Source: Gnetum montanum (taxonomy: Eukaryota > Streptophyta > Gnetopsida > Gnetales > Gnetaceae). Taken from it: DNA of 64,000 bases. Both the position numbers and the translations under genes were made by a program. Under the pieces are notes generated by a model, which worked only from the letters and a program-made list of their open reading frames with translations, was not told the DNA's origin and did not search any database. Positions within the stretch are counted from its first letter, which is position 1, and each line of letters opens with the position of its first letter. Positions 25,491 to 36,870 of the stretch are shown here, piece after piece. Location: positions 340,099 through 404,098 of the forward strand of contig MNCI01004895.1 in assembly GCA_015680685.1 (NCBI GenBank), read 5' to 3'.

Positions 25491-28090
25491 ATGATTCCTA
25501 CAACCACTATCACCACCACCTCGAACCTGGAGGTTTCCTACTTAGTCCAAAACATGGTAGGTCCTGAGTGACTGCCCAGCCTAGTGTTAGCACAACGTTA
25601 GTCCTTGAGACTACGACACCTATCACTTGATCACTTGGTGTAAGACGTAGAGCGATATGATTTCCTGTACGCAAAAGTCTAGTCAAATCTACCCTTGGAC
25701 CACCAGGAACTTAAGGACAAACATAACTTTGAGTTCCTCCACTGGAATGGGAGGGAGTTCATCCCTACCCCTGATGTCACCATCCCGTTGATCTAATCAT
25801 ATCAATGGATCTTACACCAGCTGATGTAAGTCAGTAGTTCTAGGGAACTGGACATAGCATCTCATTATGACGAAGCATTCTAGGATGGATAGGAAGACTT
25901 GGACTCCCAGTCCAAAGGTGGTGGCCATACCTACAATATAGTTATCCCTCCCATAGCTGTCTTTTGGTTGAACCCACTCTTTTCTTCTACCACCTTTGTG
26001 GTTACCACAACCCCACCACAATCCACACCATTTTTAGGCATGGGCAGCCATCTCGTACATTCAACGTACTCGCAAGTGGGCCCTTCAACTTCTTTCCTAG
26101 TCACCCTTCCTTCTCAGTCTGCCCTAGCATCATACCCAACGTCAGTTACAACTACACTACAATACGTCCACACCCTGCCCGTGTCATAGTCACATGTGAG
26201 CTTCATGCTTGGTCCCTTGTCTACACCCATCCAACCACTAGTAGCTAACCCAGTCTCAACCGTGTGGTGGGCACCAACTACTTCTTTTCCTACTGCACAA
26301 CCTTCTCTAATATCGCACCACATTCAATCCCAAGAGCACTAGTTTCTACATGTAGTACAACCAAGTGTAGGGCTATGGACCACCCTGCCAACCAGGCAAG
26401 CTACCAACCCCAGAGCACCACTGGCGGCCGTCACCCCAACAGCATCACCCACTGAGTGGTGGACCACCTAGGCAACACCATTTACAAGAGCAGCCCCAAC
26501 AGCACCCCCATGGGCTAGGCCGCTACCCATACAATACCACCAATGATGGTTGCTTAGGTAGCCCTACAACAATCTATAATGTCCTTGAGGCTTGATCAAG
26601 CTTTTCAACTTATCCAAACCCTCACTGAGGAAATCAAACACCTCAAAGCCACTAGTTCCAACACAGTACAGGTCATGGAATTTTACCATGATGACCCCAT
26701 TAGCCCAACTGTCCCCATGCTTACGTTGACCCCTAGGGTACCACTTCCCCAATTCAAAAAATACAACACAGAGGCTGATCCTAATGCACATTTGGTAACG
26801 TTTAGATTTGAATCTCTACTATTGCAATAATGGCCACACACCATCATCCGTGTCTTTATCATGTCTCTAACAAGCAAAGCTCTGGACTGGTACCGTGTGC
26901 TCCCACACACCTCCATCTCTAGTCTAGAAGAGCTGTTAAGTCAGTTTGTGACCTGCTTCAAGTATAACTTGAAACTAGAGGTCACACTGAACCAACTGAT
27001 GAGCATCAAGCAAGACCCTCTAGATTATGTACAGAGACTTATACAGTGGTGGAGCGCCACTTTGAATGAGATACGCAAGCCTATCACTGAGGCTCACTTG
27101 TTGGCCATCTTTAAGGGAGCAATACACGATTTCATCAAGTCTAAGCTCTATTACCTGGCTTCACACTCTGTCAATTAAGCCTTTTCTCAAACCAAGAGCA
27201 TCCAAGACGTAGCCGAGGCTAGCAAAGACCTGGCTTATGTCATGTACAAAAATTCAAACATCAAGAAAGACAAAGAGAATGGCAAGGCCGCAATAGCCAC
27301 GGTGGCCGCTGTGGCTAATGAGACCAAGCCCAATAACAGTAACAAAAAAAAGATGGCCATAGCACCTGCTAACGCCACATCTAGCTCAAGTAACACTGGT
27401 CAGCCCTCAACATTAGCAGCTGATGCATCAACCCAGCCTAAGCCCAACTTCAAGTGCAAGGATCACTCCAAATACACCCCTTTACCCATTAAGCCTTTAG
27501 AACTTATGAAGCAACTATTGGGAGCTAGGTGTATATAGCATAAATGGATGTCTAAAGAGGCAATGAAATGTGATCAATGCTACTGCAAAATTCTTAGGAA
27601 CCCCTCCTTGGCCATGGCCAATGAGCTGCTAGTTCCTAAGAAATTTAGCATTGAAAGACAATATCCAATGCATGATCGATCAGGGCAAGTTAGTCTTGGA
27701 TGAAAGTAGTCTTGTTCATCCTGAAAACCAGTTAATGCATGTTTTCAAGGAACCCCTAGATGCCAATAACGCAAGGTACACAATCAATGTTATTGGCTTT
27801 AATAGCAACCCAAAACCACCACAGCAACCATTTGTGGTGTGTGTGCCTCATCGTAATGCAGCAACCCTGACAAAAACAAGAACGCCATCACAACAACCAT
27901 TTGTCTTTAAGGTCCCCCCTCAGACATCCCCCCTTGCACCCTTTGTGCTCAAAGTTGCACCACCTCTTGCTCTAGCACATAGGCACCATTCATCATTAAG
28001 ATGTCCAAACATTCAAGTGCCTCTACTACACAAAGCCAAGAAATGAAAATGACACCAAAACCTCTCCATTCAAAAAATGAGAAGAGCGTT
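25491..28090 (+). pseudogene. gag: gag of element A, decayed, zinc knuckle deleted
   Basis: ATG at 25491 opens a Thr/Pro-rich N-terminal region (to about 26550). The capsid domain follows: 26579-26830 ('FKKYNTEADPNAHLVTFRFE') and 26861-27178 ('KALDWYRVLP', 'LEELLSQFV'), then a Lys/Ala-rich linker (27242-27538) and 'KYTPLPIKPLELMKQLL'. Where element B encodes the knuckle 'CDYHQQCGHNTDYC', A jumps from 'VPKKFSI' to 'DNIQCMIDQGKL', a loss of about 60 bases with a frame change near 27640-27660. The C-terminal part is Pro-rich. In-frame stops include TAA at 26828. It packaged element RNA in live copies. Confidence 0.85.
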
Positions 28091-28968
28091 TGGTGAAAAA
28101 TATGGCCAAGGAACGCACTACCTTAGGTCCCCCAAGCCTGCCCCCTTCATCATTAGCAACTGATAATGCCACACAGGCGCAATTGTCACCATCCCACTTG
28201 AGAAAGCATAGTCCTCAACCTAACACTGCCCCTCCTTAGGAGATTCATCTCCTAGGATGAATGGAGGAGGAAAGAGGTAACAAATAACAAGATGGTGGGT
28301 AGGATCTTCTCAACACCCTCACCCAAGTTAAATAGGCTCTAAAATAGAAAAATACAACTTTGAGCTTGTATGACTTGGTAATGACTTCCACCGCACATCG
28401 CTAGGCCATGGTTTGCATGTTAACATCCATACCGGTTGAAGAAAACATGCTAGCAGAGGAGAAAGTGATCCACATTGTCATGCTTCCCTCTACGAATGAG
28501 GAACCATGGCTAGCTTAGTTGATGTTTCATGATAAGTCCATTAAGGATGACCCTGAAAAGGATCAGGTGACAACAACACCCATGTTCATCACAATTTGAG
28601 TTAGCCAGTACAAGATCCGAAGGGTACACGTTGATGATGGGGCCACTACAAATGTCATTCAATTCCCCATAGTGGATAAATTGGGTTTGGTTGATCAAAT
28701 CAAGCCCACAAAAACCTCTTTCCTGAAATCGTTCAACGGAGCATGAGTAGTAGTAAAGGGAACTATCCACATCAACTTTGTGGTAGGGGACCAGTTCCCT
28801 ACAAGTGTGGTGTTCATTGTGGTAGAAGAGATTCCTAGGTTTAACATGATCTTGGGAAGGTCATGGTTAGCCCAATTAAGGGCTATCTCTTCACCCATAC
28901 ATCAAGAGATCCACTTTTCTTACACAGGCGGGAAAGTGGCGATCTATGGTGACAAAGTGGCTTCCTAA
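28091..28968 (+). pseudogene. Element A gag-protease linker and aspartic protease, decayed
   Basis: The protease core reads 'VHVDDGATTNVI' near 28627-28662 (catalytic Asp-Asp-Gly where others have Asp-Ser/Thr-Gly). Then comes 'FPIVDKLGLVDQIKPT' and, in the open stretch 28780-28968, the flap-distal 'FNMILGRSWL' typical of gypsy proteases. Element B has the same protein ('VHIDDGASTNVI'). Stops break the upstream linker (28100-28580) and one TGA lies between the active site and the C-terminal half. Its role was to cut Gag and Gag-Pol. No RT follows directly; the next plus-strand pol sequence starts 5.6 kb further on. Confidence 0.82.
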
Positions 28969-29464
28969 GCAATAAACAACGTTGACATGGAGTAGTGCTC
29001 AGAGGTAGTAATCTTTGAAAACAAAGTAGATACTCCTACTGAAATTACTTGTTTGACTAATGAGCCCAGCCAAAAATGCTAACTTAGACAAAGAAACTAT
29101 GTGGGCTAAGTTGCCTTTCCAGGTGGTAGACAACGACATAGAAGAATACTGTAACAAAGCCCCTTGGCCATACGCTTCACCTAGCCCATGATGGGTTAGA
29201 AAATAACTACATAATTAGAGATTATATCTTATTCAAATCCATAAATTCTTAGCGTAGTTATCTCCTTCTACCCTAATCTTAGCATTACATTTATTGTTTA
29301 CATTATGTTCACTTTCAGCACCATGCTTATTTATTTTGGCATTACAATTACGATTTACATTATTTTAATTCTTTGCATCATGTTCATTTTTTTCATTTGC
29401 ATTGTGTCTACTATCTACAATTTTGTCCACCATTTACATTATAGCTATTTTTTCCATTAATTCC

Positions 29465-29745
29465 ATTGCCATGGCCCAAGATGGCCTTAAACTAGCATCG
29501 TGGCCCAGAATGGCCTTAAACTACTATTGTGGCCTGCTAAGTCCTAAAACTGGCCACTCCATTTCTCCAAACAAAAAAGGAAAAAAAAAAGAAAAAGGAA
29601 AATATTTTATCATTAAGCAATGACCCAAAATGGCCTTAAACTATTGTTGCGGCCCGAAATGGCCTTAAACTATTGTTGTAGCCCGAAATGGCCTAAAATT
29701 AGTGATGGCCTGAAATGGCCTAAAACTAAAATGAGAAGCTCCCAA
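29465..29745 (+). repeat. Minisatellite 1 of element A (between protease and antisense gene)
   Basis: About nine degenerate units of 25-30 bp with the core GGCCCGAAATGGCCTTAAAC. The core holds the small inverted repeat GGCC..GGCC. 28969-29464 before it is non-coding and AT-rich. The homologous array in B is at 57655-58065. Confidence 0.82.
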
Positions 29746-29900
29746 GGGGCTTAGAAGGATAAATAATAAAAAATAAATATAGCACATTAAAAAAATGAAA
29801 AAAATTCCTTCACATTATATTCTTCATTCAATTTCAATCAATAATCTTTACAAAAAAATTTTAAACTCAAAGTCAAGAATAAAAGTTCTACTTTGCTATG

Positions 29901-32900
29901 CTATGAGTCTTTCCCTACACCACCATTCCTTGTTTCACTGCGTCCTACGTCTTCGTTTGGATCCTGCGTAACAAAGAAAATAAAATAATGAATTAAAGCT
30001 ATAACAAAGGCTTCTATAAAATAAACTATGACACAAGAAAAAGTGACTAACCCAAGATGGCCCCGCATCCATTTCGGGGGGTATCTGATCCATGCAAGCT
30101 GCAAGACATCGTAAGATCTCCTCCTCAGTGAGGTTGGCTCAATCCCCATCCCCTAGATTAGTTCTTGCTATAGCTTTCCCTTTTTCCATAGTTTTCCATC
30201 TTGGTGGTCCTAGGCAAAAAGTGGTGGTGGTGGTCTCCCCGATGGGAAGGGTCATTTCCCTGTCAGGAGATTCACTGATAGTCACTTGTTGCATGAACTT
30301 ATCATAGGCACTAGAAGCACCAATGACATCAAGAAATAGCCTAAGGGTATGCGACTCAACAACAGCATCCTAGTATTGCTTACGATAGGTGGCACATTCT
30401 ATTTTATACATATGTTTATGGTTCTTTTGTGCTTATCCCCAATCGTAAACCTTTGTACTATAATCCTTCCAGTCTTGGTTCTTCTATGCTAGAAGGTCCA
30501 TCTAGATGCACTACTCAATGACCTCATGAGTGGCTTCATTTTTGCTCCATATGGCTGTCCAATATCTTGCATATTCTATAATGGTTGTATGCTAGCTATC
30601 AGCATGAGCGTCATGGGCCAACAGAAACTCATTTCTGGAATGGAGATCCTCCACCTCAGCAGTTAGGTTGGTCTTATCTTTCTCAAGCTTCTAAACCATT
30701 TTCCAGAGGTCCTTGTTCACATGCCTACACTCCCATAAGGAGCATGCTAAGTACAACACACATTTACTCATTTCATCATAAATGTGACTAGGTACCTCAG
30801 TTTCCTCTAGAGGAAGTTTAGGGACAATGTCAACCTCGATCGCTTGCTTAGAATCACACCTGAGATGAGAGGTTGTCATGCAAAAGAAAGCATTACTCAT
30901 AGTGTGATACCAAATAAATGCAACAATGTAGAAAGCCTAATGTAGTAACTACAACGTACCTATTTCACAATCGATCTGCTTTAGATGATTGATCATGTCA
31001 TTGACCACCCCCTCCATAAAAGTGAATTTGTTGGGGGTCTCAATCGAAGGTCGGAGACAGATTGAAGAAGAAGGACCAGGGGCATCAACAATGGTGTCTA
31101 CTACACAATAAAACATGTTAGCCATGGTGGAGAGGGAAAAACAAAGCTGATGAACAATGTAAATGATAGTGTAAATCTCCTACCTAGTAAACCATCAGGG
31201 GTGATAGCGGGAGGATTGCCCATTGACACACTATCAAACAAGCGGTCAAACTCACTAACATCAAATTGAAGCCCCTCTCTTTCCAACTAACCGAATAGTG
31301 TGGAAACATCCTCAACAATCATGTGCCCCTCGGGTACTAAACCACATTTGGCAAAAGGGTCATTGGTAGGGGCCTCTTCCTCTACGGCAGGGGCCTCTTC
31401 AGTAGGTGCCCCTGCTTCAGGGGCTAGAACCTCCTCCTCCTCCTCTTCTTCCTCTTCTAATAAAATATAATCATAGTAACTAGGGTATTCTAACTTGAAA
31501 CAGGTGCTACGCTGTGCATGCTACACAGTGTAGCATAATGTAGCAAGTGTTATGCTAACAACATGGTCAAGCACACTTACCAACTGGGGATTGCACTCTA
31601 CGAACTTTGATTCACATCTTTTTCCCCCTCCCTTCATTCGTATGGGGAGGTTCCTCTACAGGGTGAGAATTTTTACTTTGCAGCCTAGTTTTTATAGTTT
31701 CTGAAATGATGCATTCCCCCCTTAACACATTGCCTATGTTGATGGGGGGTGCCTCTCCCACACTATCCCAACCATGAAAGGTACACCCCACCCGATCCCT
31801 TATCGTTATCGAAAGTGATTCCCCGATAGCTTCCAGGGGGTCTTGGGATCGTGTTGTGTGGAAAGCCTGGCAAATCCATGCCTTTGATATCTGGTTATGA
31901 TCTTGCTATACCCATATTCCATTTTCACGAACCACCAAGAACTCCACAAAGCATTGCAGGAAAGCTATGTAGAAGGTGTAATGCACGTTGAAATGGGACT
32001 CAAGCTTCTCGCAAAGTTTGACCATTTCATCCTACAAGCCTTCAGAGAGGTATTTGGCCTAGTTGTAATAGGTCCCTTCCTCCATGACCTCCCACATTAT
32101 CCAAGCTTGCTCCACTCCAAGGATTTTCCCTTGGGAGAGTAGCTTAGGGAAAGCATGGGCATGAAAGACATGGTAAATCGTTTTGACCACCGCTAGCTTG
32201 ACCTTGTGGAAGTAAATCCCCTTTCGGTCCTTGCTCATCTCTAGCCATTCCTCGATGTCCCCTTGATGATTCACATCTTTCACCCCTAATCGACCCGTCA
32301 GCCATGAACTTCAAAATGCCTCAGTTTGCTCTAGGAAACAATGTTTCTATAAGTACAGCTATTGTCTTGGCTGATAAGTGTGACCACATGATCACACTAA
32401 AATGGTAGAGGAGGAACTCTAGGAACTCCTGTGTAGCCTCTCGAAACTAGACCACTTGCTCCCCTACCTATGCATGGGGTAGGGGGGGGCGCATTGGCTA
32501 TGAGTTCGTTGAGGCAGCATAGGACTCCTACCACCTTAAGGACAATCAAGATGAACTTCAACATGACCTTGCATTACAAAGCACCAAACGTTAGCATTGT
32601 GTTGAAGTGATGATTACTGATATAGTGTAGCATGATCCTCTGTTTGCATATAGTGTAGCATGACCTTTTGTTTACGTATAGTGTAACATGACCCTCTATT
32701 TACATGTAGTGTAGCTTGATCCTCTAGTTACAAATTTTCCTTTAGCATGAAACAATAAGTCCCCTATAGAATAGAGGTAAACATTACATGCAACCTAACA
32801 AAATGTCACGTGTAGCATAGCATAGCAATTAAGCCCCACATAGCGTAACAATAGTGGGTGCATCCCACAGTGCAATAGTTACATGTTACACAACACAATG

Positions 32901-33756
32901 TAACATACATGTCTAATACAGCACAGCATAATAGTTATAGTTTCTCATGAGGGTGACAGCTGTGTTACCCATAGCATAGCAAGATGAATGCACCACATGC
33001 AACATAGTAAATGAACAAGCACAAGTAGACATGTAACAATGTAACAAGCATAACATTGTAACAGGCATTGCAGCATAGCAAATTTGGCAGTATAGCAAAT
33101 TTAACAACATAGTAGTGTCACAAGTTTAACAGCATAGCAATGTAATAGATTGCCAACATAATGGCCTAAGGGCCTCACAACATAGCAGCGTAGCCTAAAA
33201 ACAACAATGTTACAGTCTAACCATGTAGATAGAAAAGAATTCACAATTCCCTAGTCATTCGTACCCTACCCTACTGCATGAAATAGCTCATGCTACACTA
33301 TGCGAAACATGTGTCACGCTACTACAAAACTGTGCAAATAAACAAATCCATCTAAGGGTGATACGCTATGCCAAGCTTGCACTATGCTTCTTAGAACCAC
33401 CCAAAACCCTATGATAATGGAGTTACCATTCTTAACAATGGTAGCCAGGGCGGTACCACATGCAGCCATACTGTAGCACTCATACGACTACTGTAGCCAA
33501 GTGGCAACAACCACGTTGTAGTAGCCAAAACGACAACAAAAATAGTAACAATAGTTACAAAAATGACAACAGTAACGACAATGAAAATCTAATCTGATAC
33601 ATTACCTAATGAAAACAAGGGTATCATAGCGACTTACTGAGCTGACAGAGCCTCTTTCCATACCTCAACATGCACCTTAGATAGGTGTCCTAGAGTGTCC
33701 CTCACCTCGTCCACCTTGGCTAGTCCCTGATGCTTGCGTTTTCCTTTGTGTGCCAT
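29901..33756 (-). pseudogene. Antisense gene of element A: HAD-like N-terminus, retroelement-associated middle, helical C-terminus; six exons, decayed
   Basis: Predicted exons on the minus strand: 33756-33638 (ATG; 'MAHKGKRKHQGLAKVDEVRD'), 32567-31581, 31456-31184, 31100-30960, 30859-30052, 29963-29901 (stop). Introns start GTAAGT, GTAAGT, GTAGGA, GTACGT, GTTAGT and end AG; all five have counterparts in element B, the third less certain. Exon 2 begins with an HAD/NIF-like stretch ('ILIVLKVVGVLCC', 'FLEFLLYHFSVIMWSHLS') and continues with 'GDIEEWLEMSKDRKG' and 'LGVEQAWIMWEVMEEGTYYN'. Exon 3 is Glu-rich, exon 5 helical ('CSLWECRHVNKDLWKMV'), exon 6 acidic. Stops, often TAG, interrupt it. Compared with B about 0.9 kb after the HAD-like part is missing. 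I do not recognise a complete host homologue. Function unknown; conserved layout in A and B argues it was once expressed. Confidence 0.75.
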
Positions 33757-33887
33757 TACCTTCTTCAAAAATTTGTAGTGCCAGTTGCTATGCTATGCCT
33801 ATTACACTCTCTCTATGGTTGACCATGCTACGCTCTGAGTGTGGGCTCTAATAAGGAAAATGACAAGTTTACCCGAGGTTAATCCCC

Positions 33888-33895
33888 TATTTATA
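33888..33895 (-). promoter_or_regulatory. Putative TATA box of the antisense gene in element A
   Basis: Minus strand GCTATAAATAGGGG, about 130 bases before the exon 1 ATG. The homologous spot in B reads GGCTATAAAGAGGGG, and both are followed by matching blocks ('AACCT.GG', 'AGAGC', 'GAGCCCACA'). Conservation in two diverged copies supports a real promoter; the start site itself is not visible. Confidence 0.65.
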
Positions 33896-34059
33896 GCTGA
33901 CACAATAAAATACTTGTCATTTTCACATTCTGGGTAATGCAGGACACTACTATAGCATAGCACTACTGTAGTGCAGTCCCACTACAACGTAACACTCATT
34001 AGTAGTGTAGTAAGTGGGCCCACAAAATTTTTTTCTCTACATTTCCAAATTTTAAATCC

Positions 34060-34515
34060 ATATGATGGTCCATAAAGACTTTAAACTAGGAACGTCAACC
34101 TACAATGTAGCCTAGTAATGGTCCACAAAGACCTTAAACTAGCAATCTTAACCTATAGTGTGGTCCATATGATGGTCTGCAAAGACCTTAAACTAATAAC
34201 ATTAACCTACAATACAGCCCAATGATGGTTCACCATGATATTAAACTAGCAATTTTAACATTCATTTCACATTTTAAACCTAGTTACGGTCCACAATGAC
34301 CTTAAAATGGAAATTTTAGCATTCACATAACACTTTAGACCAAACTTCACCTTATTACCATCCACCATGACCTTAAACTAATAATCTTAGTGTTCTCTCT
34401 ACAATGGAGCCTAGTTATAGTCCTCGACCTTAAAATGGCAATTTTAGCATTCATTTTACATTTTAGACCAAACTATTACATTATTGCAGTATGCTAAGAC
34501 CTTAAACTAGCAATT
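34060..34515 (+). repeat. Minisatellite 2 of element A (between antisense gene promoter and pol)
   Basis: About eight degenerate units of 50-65 bp with core TGGTCCACAAAGACCTTAAA, each containing a GGTC..GACC inverted repeat. Homologue in B at 52200-52690. Confidence 0.82.
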
Positions 34516-34610
34516 ATCTTATGTTGCATCATTGATTTACATATGTTTGTTGCATGCTATTACTTCAAACAGGTATCACTTGACTTGGTTTATTTGCTTT
34601 TTTGTAATAG

Positions 34611-36285
34611 GTCCACAGAAAACAATGGCTATGCATGATAATATTTATTCACCTTTGACCTTAATAGGTTTCTACGACAAGTTTATAAGATGCTTGAGTT
34701 AAGAATTGGTAGACTTTGAATCATCCTCTCACAACACCGTAGCATCCCTGGAAACATCCCTAGACTAGCCTGAACATTTGGTCCAAGCCTTAGACTTAGA
34801 GGCTAGGGATGTAACTAAGGACCCTCTCACCGAAATCCCTGTAACTAGCACCAGAGGTAAAGTAAAAACCCTGAAAGTTAGCTCTTTGTTACATCCATAG
34901 GTATGCCAAAACATCTCGAAGGTTCTCCATGATAATGTTAAAGTGTTTGCATGGCCATATGATGACATGCCAAGCCTTGACCCATGGCTCATACGACACA
35001 ACATCATCCTAGATCTGCATGTTAAGGTAGTCAAGCAAAAAGCTTGTAAAATCAAACCTACGATTGCACTAGTCATACGCGATGAAATCACCAGGCTTTA
35101 TCAAGCTAGTTTCATTTGGGTGGTCAATTACTTGGAATGGGTATAAAAAATTGTTATAGTTTCTAAGAAAATGGGAGGTATATGAATTTGTATAGACTTT
35201 TGAGACTTGAACAAAGCAACGATTAAGGATGACTTCCCATTGCCAAGGATCGATCAAATTATAGACACTATGGCTGGTCATGCCTTACTATCCTTCATGG
35301 ATGGGTTTTTAGGCTATAAACAGATCTATATAAATCCAAAGCATCAGTTTTCAACCACTTTCATAACCCCTTGGGAAAACTTTTGTTATAAAATGATGTC
35401 CTTTGGGCTCAAAAAAATAGGAGCAACTTATCAACAAGAAATGACACATATTTTTAGTGACTACCTCTTGGAGAAATTGAACGATTACACGGATGACATA
35501 GCAGTAAAATCTAAGAAAGCTATCGATCATCCCAACGATCTCAACATAGTCCTCGAACATTGTCATAGGCATGACCTGTGCCTCAACCCTAAGAAATGTG
35601 TTTTCGGAGTTAAAATCAGATGCATGCTAGGTTTCATAGTATTGGAAATAGGAATACGAGTGGACCCTGATAATGTGAGGGCCATCATCAACTTAGCATC
35701 ACCTACAAACCTTAAAGAGCTACACGGGTTGCAAGGAAAAGTATAGTTTATCAGAAGGTTTATCATGAGGTTGATGGAAAAGTTACACCCAATGCAACAC
35801 CTCCTCAAAAAGGGGGCTAACTTCAAGTGACAGATCAATGTCAACAAGCCTTTGATAACCTAAAGAGATAGATTTTGCATCTCCCAACTGTTTACCCACC
35901 ATAGAGGGATAAGACTTTCTATATCTACCTTGCCACTTCGGACACATCTATTGTTGCATTGCTATGTCAAAAAAGAGATGATGGGTCTAAAATCCTGGTC
36001 TACAACTTAAGACACACATTAATAGCTTATGAGGCAAAGTACAATGAGCTAGAAAAATATTTTCTTGACCTAGTATTTTCACTAAAAAAGTGGAGACATT
36101 ACCTATTTCGTAGCAAGGTCAACATCATATGCAAGAGCAACATACTTTAGGCTATCACGACAAACTTGTATGAGTAGTAGGATAGCCCAATGGAAAGCTA
36201 TAACAGTGGAATTTTATTTACATTATGTAGCTCAAACATCAACAAAGGGTCAAGGGATAGCCACATAGCTTACAACTTCACCCAT
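34611..36285 (+). pseudogene. pol: Element A reverse transcriptase and first RNase H, decayed
   Basis: A pyrimidine-rich run ending TAG at 34610 precedes it. RT: 'HNIILDLHVKVVKQKACKI' (35000), 'ITRLYQASFIWVVNYLEW', 'ICIDF*DLNKATIKDDFPLP' (Trp turned to stop), 'LSFMDGFLGYKQI', and the catalytic 'YTDDIAVKS' near 35490. The usual second residue there is Met, Val or Ile, so Thr is unusual; B has YMDD. Then 'LGFIVLEIGIRVDPDNVRAI' in the longest open piece, 35207-35746. The RNase H connection is at 35960-36150 ('VYNLRHTLIAYEAKYNELEK'). It copied the RNA into DNA in live relatives. Confidence 0.9.
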
Positions 36286-36870
36286 TGACAATTAGATAAT
36301 AATAGAACCCAAATTCCCAGATGAACACATCAATAGCCTAATCCCTGTACCATCTGATTTCGAAGCAACTTTACATTTTGATGGCACTTCAACCACATGA
36401 GATGGAAGTGCCACCACAGTTATTACATTTCCCTCCAAGGAAATTTGACCCTTTGCATATCGTTTTATGTTTCTTTGTATGAACAACATAGTTGAGTATG
36501 AAGGACTTCTTAGGGGCCTCTTAGTAGCCCAAGAGCTAAAGATCCAACATTTGAAAATCTGGGGCAACTCGTAATTAGTTGTCAACTAGATTACCAAAGT
36601 CTATGCTTGCAAGGCTTTGCATTTGTAGCCCTATTGTGATCTAGCTAAGAGTTTATTGAAATAGTTTACAATGTTAGACATTCAACATGTTCCTCGTAAC
36701 AAGAACATCATAGCCGATGCGCTAGCCACATTAGCATTGAATGTGCCATCGCACCTGTTTGCAACTTTTTCAGCTTCGATAATAGAATGCACAGATCCTA
36801 TTACTCAAGCATCACATATTACATCTATCAGTACAAAAAATATCCAAGAATGATATTCAAACATCAAAGC
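36286..36870 (+). pseudogene. Element A second (archaeal-type) RNase H domain, decayed
   Basis: After the gypsy RNase H comes a second RNase H-like fold: 'ATLHFDGTST' (first Asp), 'NIVEYEGLLRGLLVAQEL' (Glu), 'WGNS*LVVN*ITK' (Asp turned to Asn and two Gln to stop; B keeps GDSQLVVNQITK), and 'HVPRNKNIIADALATLAL' (last Asp; 36671-36853). This duplication of RNase H is a hallmark of the Tat/Ogre branch. It probably takes over RNA removal while the first RNase H serves as connection. Confidence 0.8.

Noticed and set aside
29901-33756. Antisense gene as an independent transposon inserted in A
   Set aside because: B has the same gene at the same junctions and orientation, minisatellites flank it in both, and I found no terminal repeats or target duplication at its ends.
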